Source: an uncultured Clostridia bacterium
GTDB taxonomy: Bacteria; Bacillota; Clostridia; TANB77; CAG-508
Direction of reading: 5' to 3'
Length of the DNA: 29,513 nt
Assembly (NCBI GenBank): GCA_934167305.1
Contig: CAKPKQ010000014.1
Location: 1 to 29,513 of the forward strand
The first letter of the stretch is position 1, and every line of letters starts with the position of its first letter. A program made the translations under genes and the position numbers. The notes beneath the pieces were generated by a model that did not search any database, was not told the DNA's origin, and saw nothing but the letters and a program-made list of their open reading frames with translations. Shown piece by piece: positions 5,931 to 15,400 of this stretch.

Positions 5931-6338
5931 TAGTTTAATCTCAATAATCTCTTCAATTGGCACTTCTTCCCCATTTTCTAGTATAATTTTTCTATCATAT
6001 TCGTCTATTTTTACTGCATTTTCTGTTACTTCAATATATTTTCCACCATCTTTTTTAACATCTGGTATAAAATACGTGACTGTAATTTTGGGCTTGTTAT
6101 GTATTCTTTCTTTTATTAAAAGCAATTTTTTATTTAAAATTGTCTTTTGTTCTTCATTTATTTCTATTCTACTATTAGTTTCTCTTGCTGTTTCTTTTAT
6201 TACATCATCATATCCAGTTAATGCTGAAAAAGGTGCAAATTGTGCAGATCTTTCTTCTATTGTCATTCTTGCATGTTTTTCAGATACATGATGTGGTAAA
6301 TTTATTATATCATTATATTTATCACTTTTTTCTAACAT
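5928..6338 (-). CDS. YolD-like family protein
   Basis: A 136-residue protein with the YolD-like signature near its N-terminus: a Tyr-Asn-Asp-Ile-Ile-Asn-Leu-Pro-His-His segment (8-17), then RMTIEERSAQFAPFSALTGY, where proteins of this family carry their most conserved residues. YolD-like proteins are habitually encoded next to Y-family polymerases in Firmicutes and are thought to be functional partners of them in damage tolerance, in the position UmuD has beside UmuC. Here it follows the polymerase after a single in-frame codon. There is no good ribosome binding site at normal distance (AGGAGG is 16 bases away), so translation probably depends on re-initiation after the polymerase stop. It shares the LexA-controlled promoter at 7870-7898. 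Confidence 0.85.
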   Translation of the reverse strand: MLEKSDKYNDIINLPHHVSEKHARMTIEERSAQFAPFSALTGYDDVIKETARETNSRIEINEEQKTILNKKLLLIKERIHNKPKITVTYFIPDVKKDGGKYIEVTENAVKIDEYDRKIILENGEEVPIEEIIEIKL

Positions 6339-6341
6339 CTT

Positions 6342-7841
6342 TTACTCTTTATGACCTCCTATTTGCCCATTTCTTTCAATAGTTGTTCCCTCTTTTTGCA
6401 AATTCATTCCTTTTATTATAGCATTTTTTCCATATTTGCTTTTTATATTAATCATTGCTTTTTGTATTTCCTTTTCCGCTTCTTCTTTTTCTCTTTTTTT
6501 ACTAACTTCTTTATAGTCTATAAATAAATTAATTTGCTCATAATTGCTATTTTTCACCATATTTTCATTTACTACATTATTAACTGTAATGTTGATTCTT
6601 CTTACTAAAAGTTGTTTATTAATAATTTGCTCATATAGTTTTATTATATGTTCTGTAAGAACTTTACTAGATGAGGTTTGATGATCTATATTTATTGTTC
6701 CATGTGCATGTTTTGGCACTTTTCTTCCATATTTATCAGTTGTTATTTCTCCATTATATTGGCTACTAATTGCTTGATTTTTCAAGTTATCTACATCATA
6801 CCCAATTTCTAATACAATTTGATTTGTAACTAGCCCTTTTTCTACTAGGTCTAATGCAAGTAATTCAGTCATTTCTTTTATAATTAATTTCGTATTTTCA
6901 TAATTATATGGACAATGTAGCACTTGTCCAGAGCATATGCTGTTTGTGGCTGGTCTGTATGCTTTTATGCTTTCAATTGTTACATTTTCCCATCCCCAAG
7001 CATGATCAATTAATAGCTCTGCATTTACTCCAAATAGTTTATATAACAGTTCTTCATTTTTAACTGACATTTTAGCCACATCACCCATTGTATACATTCC
7101 ATGTTCTTCTAGCCTTTTTGCATAGCCTTTACCAACTCTCCAAAAATCTGTTAAAGGTCTATGGCTCCAAAGTAATTTTCTATATGTAATTTCATCAAGT
7201 CCTGCTATTCTTACACCATTTTTATCTGGATTTACATGTTTTGCTACAATGTCCATTGCTATTTTGCAAAGATACAAGTTAGTTCCAATTCCTGCTGTGG
7301 CTGTTATGCCTGTTGTTTGATAAACATCTTGTATTACTTTTGTTACTAACTCTTTTGCTCCCATATTATATGTTTTTAAATAATGGGTAACATCTATAAA
7401 TACCTCATCTATTGAATATACATATATATCATCAGATGAAAAATATTTTAAATATATGTTATAAATTTTTGAACTGTATTTCATATAATATGCCATTCTT
7501 GGTGGTGCTATTATATAGCTTAATTCTAAATTTTTATTATTCTTTAATTCAATGTCACTATATGATGATCCTGTAAATGTTCTATTTATTGCCTTCCTTT
7601 TTCTATATATATTTATTTCTTTTACTTTTTGAACAACTTCAAAAAGCCTTGCTCTACCTGGTATTCCATAGGCTTTTAGTGCTGGGCTTACAGCAAGGCA
7701 AATTGTTTTTTCTGTTCTACTACTATCAGCAACAACTAAGTTTGTAGTAATTGGATCTAGTCCTCTTTCTTTACATTCAACAGAAGCATAAAAGCTTTTT
7801 AAATCTATTGCTACATATATTTTACTTTCTTCATTATGCAT
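6342..7841 (-). CDS. Y-family DNA polymerase (UmuC/UvrX-like)
   Basis: A 499-residue error-prone translesion polymerase. The palm-domain motifs are intact: AIDLKSFYASVE with D13, and the SIDEVFID motif with D145 and E146, the three metal-binding carboxylates. The thumb/HhH segment (GIGTNLYLCKIAMDI) and the little-finger domain follow, and the C-terminus is Lys/Glu-rich. Length and the downstream YolD-like gene place it with the Gram-positive UvrX/YqjW-type enzymes that copy damaged DNA during the SOS response. Translation starts at ATG 7841 after GAAAGGAAG. A sigma-A promoter overlapped by a LexA-like operator lies 30-65 bases upstream. The stop codon and the YolD start are in the same reading frame. 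Confidence 0.93.
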   Translation of the reverse strand: MHNEESKIYVAIDLKSFYASVECKERGLDPITTNLVVADSSRTEKTICLAVSPALKAYGIPGRARLFEVVQKVKEINIYRKRKAINRTFTGSSYSDIELKNNKNLELSYIIAPPRMAYYMKYSSKIYNIYLKYFSSDDIYVYSIDEVFIDVTHYLKTYNMGAKELVTKVIQDVYQTTGITATAGIGTNLYLCKIAMDIVAKHVNPDKNGVRIAGLDEITYRKLLWSHRPLTDFWRVGKGYAKRLEEHGMYTMGDVAKMSVKNEELLYKLFGVNAELLIDHAWGWENVTIESIKAYRPATNSICSGQVLHCPYNYENTKLIIKEMTELLALDLVEKGLVTNQIVLEIGYDVDNLKNQAISSQYNGEITTDKYGRKVPKHAHGTINIDHQTSSSKVLTEHIIKLYEQIINKQLLVRRINITVNNVVNENMVKNSNYEQINLFIDYKEVSKKREKEEAEKEIQKAMINIKSKYGKNAIIKGMNLQKEGTTIERNGQIGGHKE

Positions 7842-7869
7842 AGCAATCTTCCTTTCATCACTCTGTTTT

Positions 7870-7898
7870 ATTATATCAACTTATTTGCATTTTGTAAA
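7870..7898 (-). promoter_or_regulatory. Promoter of the polymerase/YolD operon
   Basis: On the minus strand TTTACA (7898-7893), 17 bases, TATAAT (7875-7870), 28 bases before the start codon. The -35 box overlaps a LexA-like operator. Confidence 0.7.
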
Positions 7899-7908
7899 CG
7901 CTTGTTTG
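7895..7908 (-). promoter_or_regulatory. LexA (SOS) operator-like site
   Basis: Minus strand reads CAAACAAGCGTTTA. The Gram-positive SOS box is CGAACRNRYGTTYG, and 12 of 14 positions agree. The site overlaps the -35 box of the polymerase promoter, where a repressor would block it. Confidence 0.55.
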
Positions 7909-7915
7909 TAAGTAA

Positions 7916-8092
7916 TTATTGTAAATTTTTAATACTTGGTGCATATATTGATTTGCCATCATAAGTAAATCTTGAACCATGGCAGGGACAGTTCCAAGTT
8001 TTTTCTAAATTATTCCATGCTAATTCACATCCTAAATGACTACAAACTGGGTTTACTTTAAATATTTTTCCATTTTCATCTTTATGTGCCAT
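7916..8092 (-). pseudogene. C-terminal Rieske-domain fragment of a lost oxidoreductase
   Basis: About 58 residues survive and read as the end of a Rieske [2Fe-2S] domain. Both cluster-binding motifs are present, C-x-H (CSHLGC) and CPCHGSRF, as in the C-terminal Rieske module of large FAD-dependent oxidoreductases of Clostridia. The FAD-binding part is missing. The readable frame begins with an ATG created by the edge of the palindromic repeat at 8086-8114 (Met-Ala-His-Lys), and no ribosome binding site or promoter is seen. A longer open frame continues to 8251, but it runs through the repeat and into the antisense of nothing conserved. It is most simply a gene remnant whose upstream part was lost where the repeat element now lies. 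A small expressed Rieske protein cannot be excluded. Confidence 0.7.
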
Positions 8093-8179
8093 TTGGGACG
8101 GAGCATTTTGGCACATTTTTAAATTAAAAAGATGTAAAATATTATTATGTGTGCCAAAATTCTCGGTCCCCAATGGCAC
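8086..8179. repeat. Inverted pair of GGGACGG palindromic repeats (copies 2 and 3)
   Basis: Two 29-base units, 8086-8114 and 8151-8179, are arranged head to head. Each has GTGCCA/TGGCAC ends and the GGGACGG (or its complement) core, with 36 AT-rich bases between. Outer ends can pair over the whole 94 bases, and each unit also folds alone. The element touches the HtrA stop codon on one side (8181) and the Rieske remnant on the other. It is the only structure that could terminate HtrA transcription. Confidence 0.85.
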
Positions 8180-8180
8180 A

Positions 8181-9317
8181 TTATTTTTTCGATAGTTTAA
8201 CTGTAATGTTACTTTCTCTTTTATTACGTAAGACCCTAAATGTGACCTCATCTCCTGGCTTTTTAGTATAAATGTAACTTCTTAAATTACACATTTTTTC
8301 AAGTGCAATTCCATCAACTTCCAACAATATATCTTTTTCTTTTATTCCATACATTTCTGCAGATGATTTGCTATTGACTTGTGCCACATAAATTCCATCG
8401 TCAATTTCCAAGTTATTATCTAAATATGGTATTATATTTTTATCATAAGCAAATACACCCAAGTATGCTTCTTCAAACTCTCCTGATGTTACAAAACTTT
8501 TAATAATTGTTTTTACTATATTTATTGGAATTGCAAACCCTATACCTTCTGCAGATGTAATTTTTACACTATTTATTCCTATAACTTCCCCACTTTCGTT
8601 TACAAGTGGTCCTCCACTATTTCCTGGGTTTATTGTAGCATCTGTTTGTATTAAATCTTCCATATATGAAGATTTTTCGTCTTCATTTAAAATTATTGTT
8701 CTATTTGTTGCACTCACAATTCCAGATGTTACAGTTCTTTGAAATTCAAATCCAATTGGATTTCCAATTGCATATACAATTTGCCCTAATTTCACATCAG
8801 ATGAATTACCTAAAGTTATATATTGCAAGTTTTTTGCATTTATTTTTACAATTGCTAAATCCAAATCTGTACTTGACCATACAACATTTCCTTGATAGCT
8901 TTTTCCTGTTGCAAGTGTTACATAACAATTACTATACTTTTCTCCTGAAACATGCTCATTTGTTAATATATATCCATTTTCAGAAACTATAATTCCTGTT
9001 CCTAATCCCAATTTTGATGTTCCATCTTTTAAAAATATTGAATTTCCTGTGCTTTTTAATTTGGAAATTCCAACTACACTTTCAGTAACTCTCTCAAGCA
9101 TTTGTGTAATAGTTTCATTTTCTTTTTTAGTTTTTTCAACAGTTTGCGATATTTTACTTGCCTCATAAGGTTTAATTATTTGTGTTGGTGTTTCAATATT
9201 AAAATACAAAATGTATGTAAGTGCCATAAGTATAGTTATTAAAATAATTATAAAAGTTGTTATAAAGTATTTTTTTACCCTATCTTTTCTTTGCTTTCTT
9301 CTTATATATTCTTCCAT
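8181..9317 (-). CDS. HtrA/DegP-type membrane-anchored serine protease
   Basis: A 378-residue S1C protease with an N-terminal membrane anchor (about 17-39, after a basic cytoplasmic start) so the catalytic part is outside. The triad is visible: H122 (NEHVSG), D153 (TDLDLAIVK) and S234 (GNSGGPL). One PDZ domain follows at about 285-375 (YLGVFAYD ... GIYVAQVNSKSSAEMYGIKEKDILLEVDG). Such proteases degrade misfolded exported proteins under envelope stress. The ribosome binding site is AAAGGAGGG. The reading frame ends LSKK at the edge of the palindromic repeat element, and the PDZ domain appears complete. It is divergent from the NRPS gene. Confidence 0.93.
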   Translation of the reverse strand: MEEYIRRKQRKDRVKKYFITTFIIILITILMALTYILYFNIETPTQIIKPYEASKISQTVEKTKKENETITQMLERVTESVVGISKLKSTGNSIFLKDGTSKLGLGTGIIVSENGYILTNEHVSGEKYSNCYVTLATGKSYQGNVVWSSTDLDLAIVKINAKNLQYITLGNSSDVKLGQIVYAIGNPIGFEFQRTVTSGIVSATNRTIILNEDEKSSYMEDLIQTDATINPGNSGGPLVNESGEVIGINSVKITSAEGIGFAIPINIVKTIIKSFVTSGEFEEAYLGVFAYDKNIIPYLDNNLEIDDGIYVAQVNSKSSAEMYGIKEKDILLEVDGIALEKMCNLRSYIYTKKPGDEVTFRVLRNKRESNITVKLSKK

Positions 9318-9414
9318 TGTGCCCTCCTTTTGCTAAAATTATGAACACAAAAAATAATTTTAATCATAATTAAAATAAATTCCCATATTTCCCCATTTTT
9401 TTACTATATTCTCA

Positions 9415-9443
9415 TTGATTTTTAGCATTATTTCATATATAAT
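9415..9443 (+). promoter_or_regulatory. Promoter of the NRPS gene
   Basis: TTGATT (9415-9420), 17 bases, TATAAT (9438-9443), followed by AAAGGGGA as ribosome binding site and ATG at 9490. The transcript leader is only about 40 bases. Confidence 0.65.
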
Positions 9444-9489
9444 TTATCTAGAATTTTTGTGAAAACACTAATAAAGGGGATTTTTCATT

Positions 9490-12400
9490 ATGGAGAAAAA
9501 TTTATATAATTTAACCAACCCACAAAAGTCAATTTGGCTTATGGATCAAGTAAATCCTGGCACAAATTTAAATAACATTGGTGGACCTGTTTTAATTAAT
9601 GATTCTGTCAATGTTCCATTATTGGAAAAAGCTTTAAATTTATATATAGAAAAAAATGAAGCTACTCGTTTACGTATAAAACTAGTAGACTCTTCACCTA
9701 TGCAATATGTAGCAGATTATTCTTATTTTACAATTCCTGTTACAAAGCTAAAAAATGAAAAAGAATTAGAAGATTGGAATCAAAAAATAATTGATACTCC
9801 ATTTAATGTTTTTGACTCTAATTTATATTCACTTAGTATTTTTGTATTACCAGATGGACGTGGTGGTTTTAATGCAACATTACATCACCTTATTACAGAC
9901 GCTTGGAGTATGAGCCTTTTAATTACTGAAGTAATGAGTAATTATTCAAATCTTATTCATAATAATTCTGTAGATTATGTTTTCCCTAATTATACAGATT
10001 TTATTGACGCTGAAAATAATTATATAAATAGTGAGAAATTCCCAAAAGATAGATTATTCTGGGACGAATATTTTGAAAATTGCCCAGAATTATGCTCAAT
10101 TTCATCAAACAATATTAATTCAAATATGATTGCTAAGAGAAAAAGCTATATTTTAAATTCAGATTTATTTGCAAAAATAAATGATTTTTGCAAGTTATTA
10201 AATTGCTCTGTTTACACATTTTTTATGTCTATTTATTCTATCTATTTGTCTAAACTAACCAATATATCAGAGCCTATTATAGGTACACCAGTATTAAATA
10301 GAACAAATTTCAAAGAAAAACATACAAGTGGTATGTTTATTAGCACTGTGCCTTTTAAAGCAAAAGTTGATAGTAATATTACTTTTTCTGAATTTGTAAA
10401 ATCTGTAGCAATTACTCAATTAGCTATATTTAGGCATCAAAAATACCCTTATTCACATCTATTAGAAGATTTGAAAAAGAAATATAATTTTTCAGAAAAT
10501 TTATATGATATTGCCCTTTCTTATCAAAATGCTAGAGACAATAAAGAAAATTGTGATATAGATTATTCTTCTGGATGGCTATTTTCAGGAAAATGTACAG
10601 ACACATTACAAGTACATTTTTATGATATGGATAATACAGGTGATTTAAATATTTTTTATGATTATCAACTAGATAAATTAAGTGATGAAGAAATTAATAC
10701 TTTGCACGAAAGAATAATGAATATAGTTAATCAAGTTCTTTTAAATAATGAAATTGAAATAAAAAATATTGAAATAGTAACTGAAAATGAAAAAGAATTC
10801 TTCATTAGTCAGTTTAATAACAATATTTTAGATTATTCTAAAGAAAAAAGCATTATAGAATTATTTGATGAGCAAGTTAAACTACATCCTAACGCAATTG
10901 CAGTTTCTGATGATAAAAATTCTATTTCATATATTGAGTTACAAAAGCGTATAAATAGCCTATCTTATGAATTACAAAAACAAGGAGTAAAAAAAGGTGA
11001 TGTTGTTTCTACATTTTTAAAACGTTCTCCTGAGTTAATAATTTCTCTACTTGCAATTATGAAAATAGGTGGAATTTACTTACCAATTTCTACTTCTCTA
11101 CCAGAAGAAAGAGTTGAATATATTTTAAATGACAGTAATTCGCGTTGTTGCATTACAGCATCTAATTGCTCTTACTTAAAAAACGTAATTTTTATAGATA
11201 AAATAAATAATCAAAATTCACAACTAACTCCTGTAACTTATTTGCCAGATGATGTTATTTACACTATTTACACTTCTGGTTCTACAGGAAATCCAAAAGG
11301 TGTTCAAGTTACAAACAAAAATTTAAATAACTTTGTTTGTTCTTTTAACAAGTATTTTGATCATAAAGTATCAACACAAGATATTTGTTTGGCTAGTACA
11401 AATATATCTTTTGATGTTAGTATTTGGGAAATTTTCTTCACATTACTAAATGGAGCTCAATTATATTTATATGATGAAGATAATATTTCAGATATTTTCC
11501 ATTACTGTGATGTTATTTTAAAACATAATGTTACTATGTTATATATACCACCTAATATTTTGGAAAATGTATATTCAATTTTACATGAATCTAATAATGT
11601 TAAAATTGATAAGATTTTAGTTGGAGTTGAGCCAATAAAAAATTCTACTATTCAAAAGTTCTTCAGTTTAAATGAAAATATGCAAATAGTTAATGGGTAT
11701 GGCCCTACTGAAACAACTATATGTTGTACTGCTTTTAAAGTAGCTAAAAAAGAAGCAAATGACAATTCTATTATTCCTATTGGAAAGCCTTTATATAACT
11801 TAACTGCATATGTATTAAATAAGGACCTAAACATTGTGCCTGAGGGTATTGCTGGAGAGCTATTTATTGGTGGTGATAATGTTACAAAAGGTTATTTAAA
11901 TAATGAGACTTTAACTAATGAAAAATATATTCAATCTCCTTTTAAAGCTGATGAAAGATTATACAGAACTGGTGATTTAGTAAAATTCTTACCTGATGGT
12001 AACTTGTTATTTGTTGGTAGAGATGACAAACAAGTTAAAGTAAGAGGTCATCGTATTGAAATAAATGAAATTGAAAATACTATTTCAATGTACCCTAATA
12101 TTCAAAAATGTATTATTAATTTAAGAAATAATAACCAAGTTATTGTTGCATTTATTGTGGCTAGCACTAATATTTCAACTAAAGATTTAAAGCAATTTTT
12201 ATTAACAAAATTGCCTGCTTATAGTGTGCCAAATTTTATTATTCAATTAGATAGTTTTCCAACAACTGCAAATGGAAAAATTGATAAAAAGCAATTAAAT
12301 AATATTGAAATTAATTTTTCTATGAATTATGTTGCTCCACAAAATGAGTTGCAACAACAATTAGTTGATATTTGGAGTGAAATATTACAAGTTAATAATA

Positions 12401-15400
12401 TTGGTATTGAAGACAGCTTTTTTGAAATTGGTGGTGACTCTTTATCATCAATAAGATTGGTATCTGAAATTTATAATAAATTTGGTATAAAGTTAACTGT
12501 AAATAATATTTTTGAAAATGACACAATTGAAGACCTTGCAGTTTATATGCAAGCTCAAAATGCCTCATTAGTTGAAAATATTGAAAAAGCAAAAATATCA
12601 GATTCATACCCTTTGACTTCAGCTCAAAAAGGTATTTACTATGCTGTTAGCTTAGAAGAAAATCCTTCTATTACCTATAATACTCCTGGTGGAATTTTCT
12701 TAACAGGAAATTTAAATATTAAAAAACTTGAAGATTGTATTAATACATTAATTAAAAAACATGTAGCACTTAGAACATATTTTACTATGCAAAATAATGA
12801 ACTTGTCCAAAAAATAGATGACAATATTAATTTTAGTTTAAAAATAGAAAATGGAAATATTAATGATGTTGACACTATTTTTGCTAAATTTGTTCAGCCT
12901 TTTGATTTAAGTAAGGCTCCACTTTTTAGAATAAAATTAATTGAATTTGATAAAACACATTATTTGTTGTTGGTAGATTTCCACCATATTATTTGTGATG
13001 GTACTTCTATTGGAATTTTTACAGCAGAATTAGTAAATTTATATAATGGAAATTCAATTAAAGAAAATAACTTTGATTATATTGATTATGCTATTTTTGA
13101 AAATAAACTAAAATCTTCTGAAAAATATAATCAAATGAAACAATTTTGGAAGTCAAAATTTGATGGGGAACTTCCTGTATTAAATATGCCTACAAATTTT
13201 GCAAGGCCAGCTAATCGCTCTTTTGAAGGTGATGAAGTATTATTAAATATTACAAATGCAGATGAAATATACACATTGTGTAAAAGTCTACACACCACAC
13301 CATACTTTTTCTTATTATCTGTTTACTATATTCTTCTTAGTAAATATACTAGTCAAGAAGATATTATTGTAGGAACTGCTGTTGCTGGAAGAGATGATGC
13401 AAATTTTGCAAATATTTTAGGTATGTTTGTAAATACGTTGGCATTACGTGAAAAAATTGATTCTAACTTATCTTTTAATGAGTTTTTAAATATAGTAACT
13501 CAAAATGGACTTGCATGTTTAGAAAATCAAACTTATCCATTTGATGAGTTAGTAAAAGAATTAAATTTAAATAGAAATACAAACCGAGCTCCTTTATTTG
13601 ATACAATGTTTGTATATCAAAATGAAGAAAGTGCTTTAATAGACTTTTCAGGTGTTGAAACAAAACTTTATACCCCATGTTCTAAAGTTTCAAAATTTGA
13701 TTTTTCATTAGATCTAACGCCAAAATCTAATGTTATATCAGCTCGTTTAGAATATGCTACAAGTCTATTTACAAAAGATTTTATGACTCAATTTTTAAAT
13801 CATTATATAAGTTTAATAAAATTAATTTTAAATGATATTCATGTTACTATTAAAGAAATTAGTTTATTAAATAAAGATGAAAAATTAGAAATTGAAAAAA
13901 CCTATAACAGCTCTATTTTACCTTATGATGAAAATGTTAAATTAGTTGAATTATTTGAAAATGAAGCAGAAAAAAATCCAAATAATATTGCTATTCGTTT
14001 CAATGGTTCTTCCATTACATATGAAGAATTAAATAAAAAGGCAAATCAAATAGCAAACTTTTTAATTAGTAAAAATGTAAAAAGAAATCAAATTGTAGGA
14101 ATTCTTCTTCCTCGTACACCAGACTTGCTATTTGCTATGTTAGGTATATTAAAATCTGGTGCTGGTTATATGTTAATTGATACAAGTTTGCCATATGATC
14201 GTATTAGTTTTATGCTAGAAAATGCTCATTCAAACTATTTAATAACTAATAAAGACTCAAAAAATATTGATGGTGTTGAAAAACTTTATTTAGATGAATT
14301 GCCTCTAGAAAATTATAGTGCACAAAATGTAAATGCCTATAGTGATAATGAAGACAGTTTTGCAGTTATTTATACATCTGGCTCTACTGGTACTCCAAAA
14401 GGTGTAGAGTTAAAACGAAAAGGTGTTATAAATATGCTAAGTAATTATAAAGCTTTTCTGTATACTGATACTTGTACAAACTTTTTAAGTATGAGTAGTG
14501 TAGCATTTGATATGTTTATTGTAGAAAACTTTGTGCCATTACTTTCTGGTAAAACTGTAATATTAACAAATGAAGAAGAACAAAAAATACCATTATATAC
14601 AAACACATTAATAGAGCAAGAACATGTAAACTTTATTTTAACTACTCCTTCTAGAATGGACTTATTACTTTCTGTAGGTTCAAATTGGAATACTATAAAA
14701 GTTATACAATTAGGTGGAGAAGTTTTTCCTTCAAATTTATATGATAAAATAAAAGCTCAAACTTCTAATGCTCATATATTTAATGGTTATGGTCCTTCTG
14801 AAATTACTGCTTGTTGTACAAGTAAAGAAGTTTACAATTCTAATGATATAACTATTGGTAAGCCATTTGCTAATACACAATTGTGGATTTGTAATAAAGA
14901 TTTAAACATATGCCCTATTGGTGTTGAAGGTGAAATTTGTGTTGCAGGTCTTGGAGTTGGTAAAGGTTATATTAATAACCCTGATTTAACTAATAAAAGT
15001 TTTGTACCAAATCCTTTTGGAGATGGAATTATGTACAAAACTGGTGACATTGGAAAATACAAATCTAATGGTGATATTGAGTTTATTGGCAGAAGAGATT
15101 CACAAATTAAAATACGTGGCCTTAGGGTTGAATTATCTGAAATTGAAAATCAGTTTTTGAAAATACCTGAAATAACTAATATTTGTATAATTTATAAAAA
15201 AGAAACTGTACCTTATTTAGCTGCATTTTTCACATCATCTGGTGAGATTGAAACATCAGTAATAAGAAAGCAGTTGTCTGAAACCTTACCATTATATATG
15301 GTGCCAAAATATATTATAAAATTAGACAAGCTTCCAATTACTTTAAATGGTAAAATAGATAAAAAACAATTAGAAAATTATTCTATAAGCCAAGTTGAAA

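Noticed and set aside
8093..8251. N-terminal extension of the Rieske frame (Met at 8251)
   Set aside because: It is the translated palindromic repeat plus antisense of the HtrA 3' end region in another frame; it bears no resemblance to a Rieske protein N-terminus.
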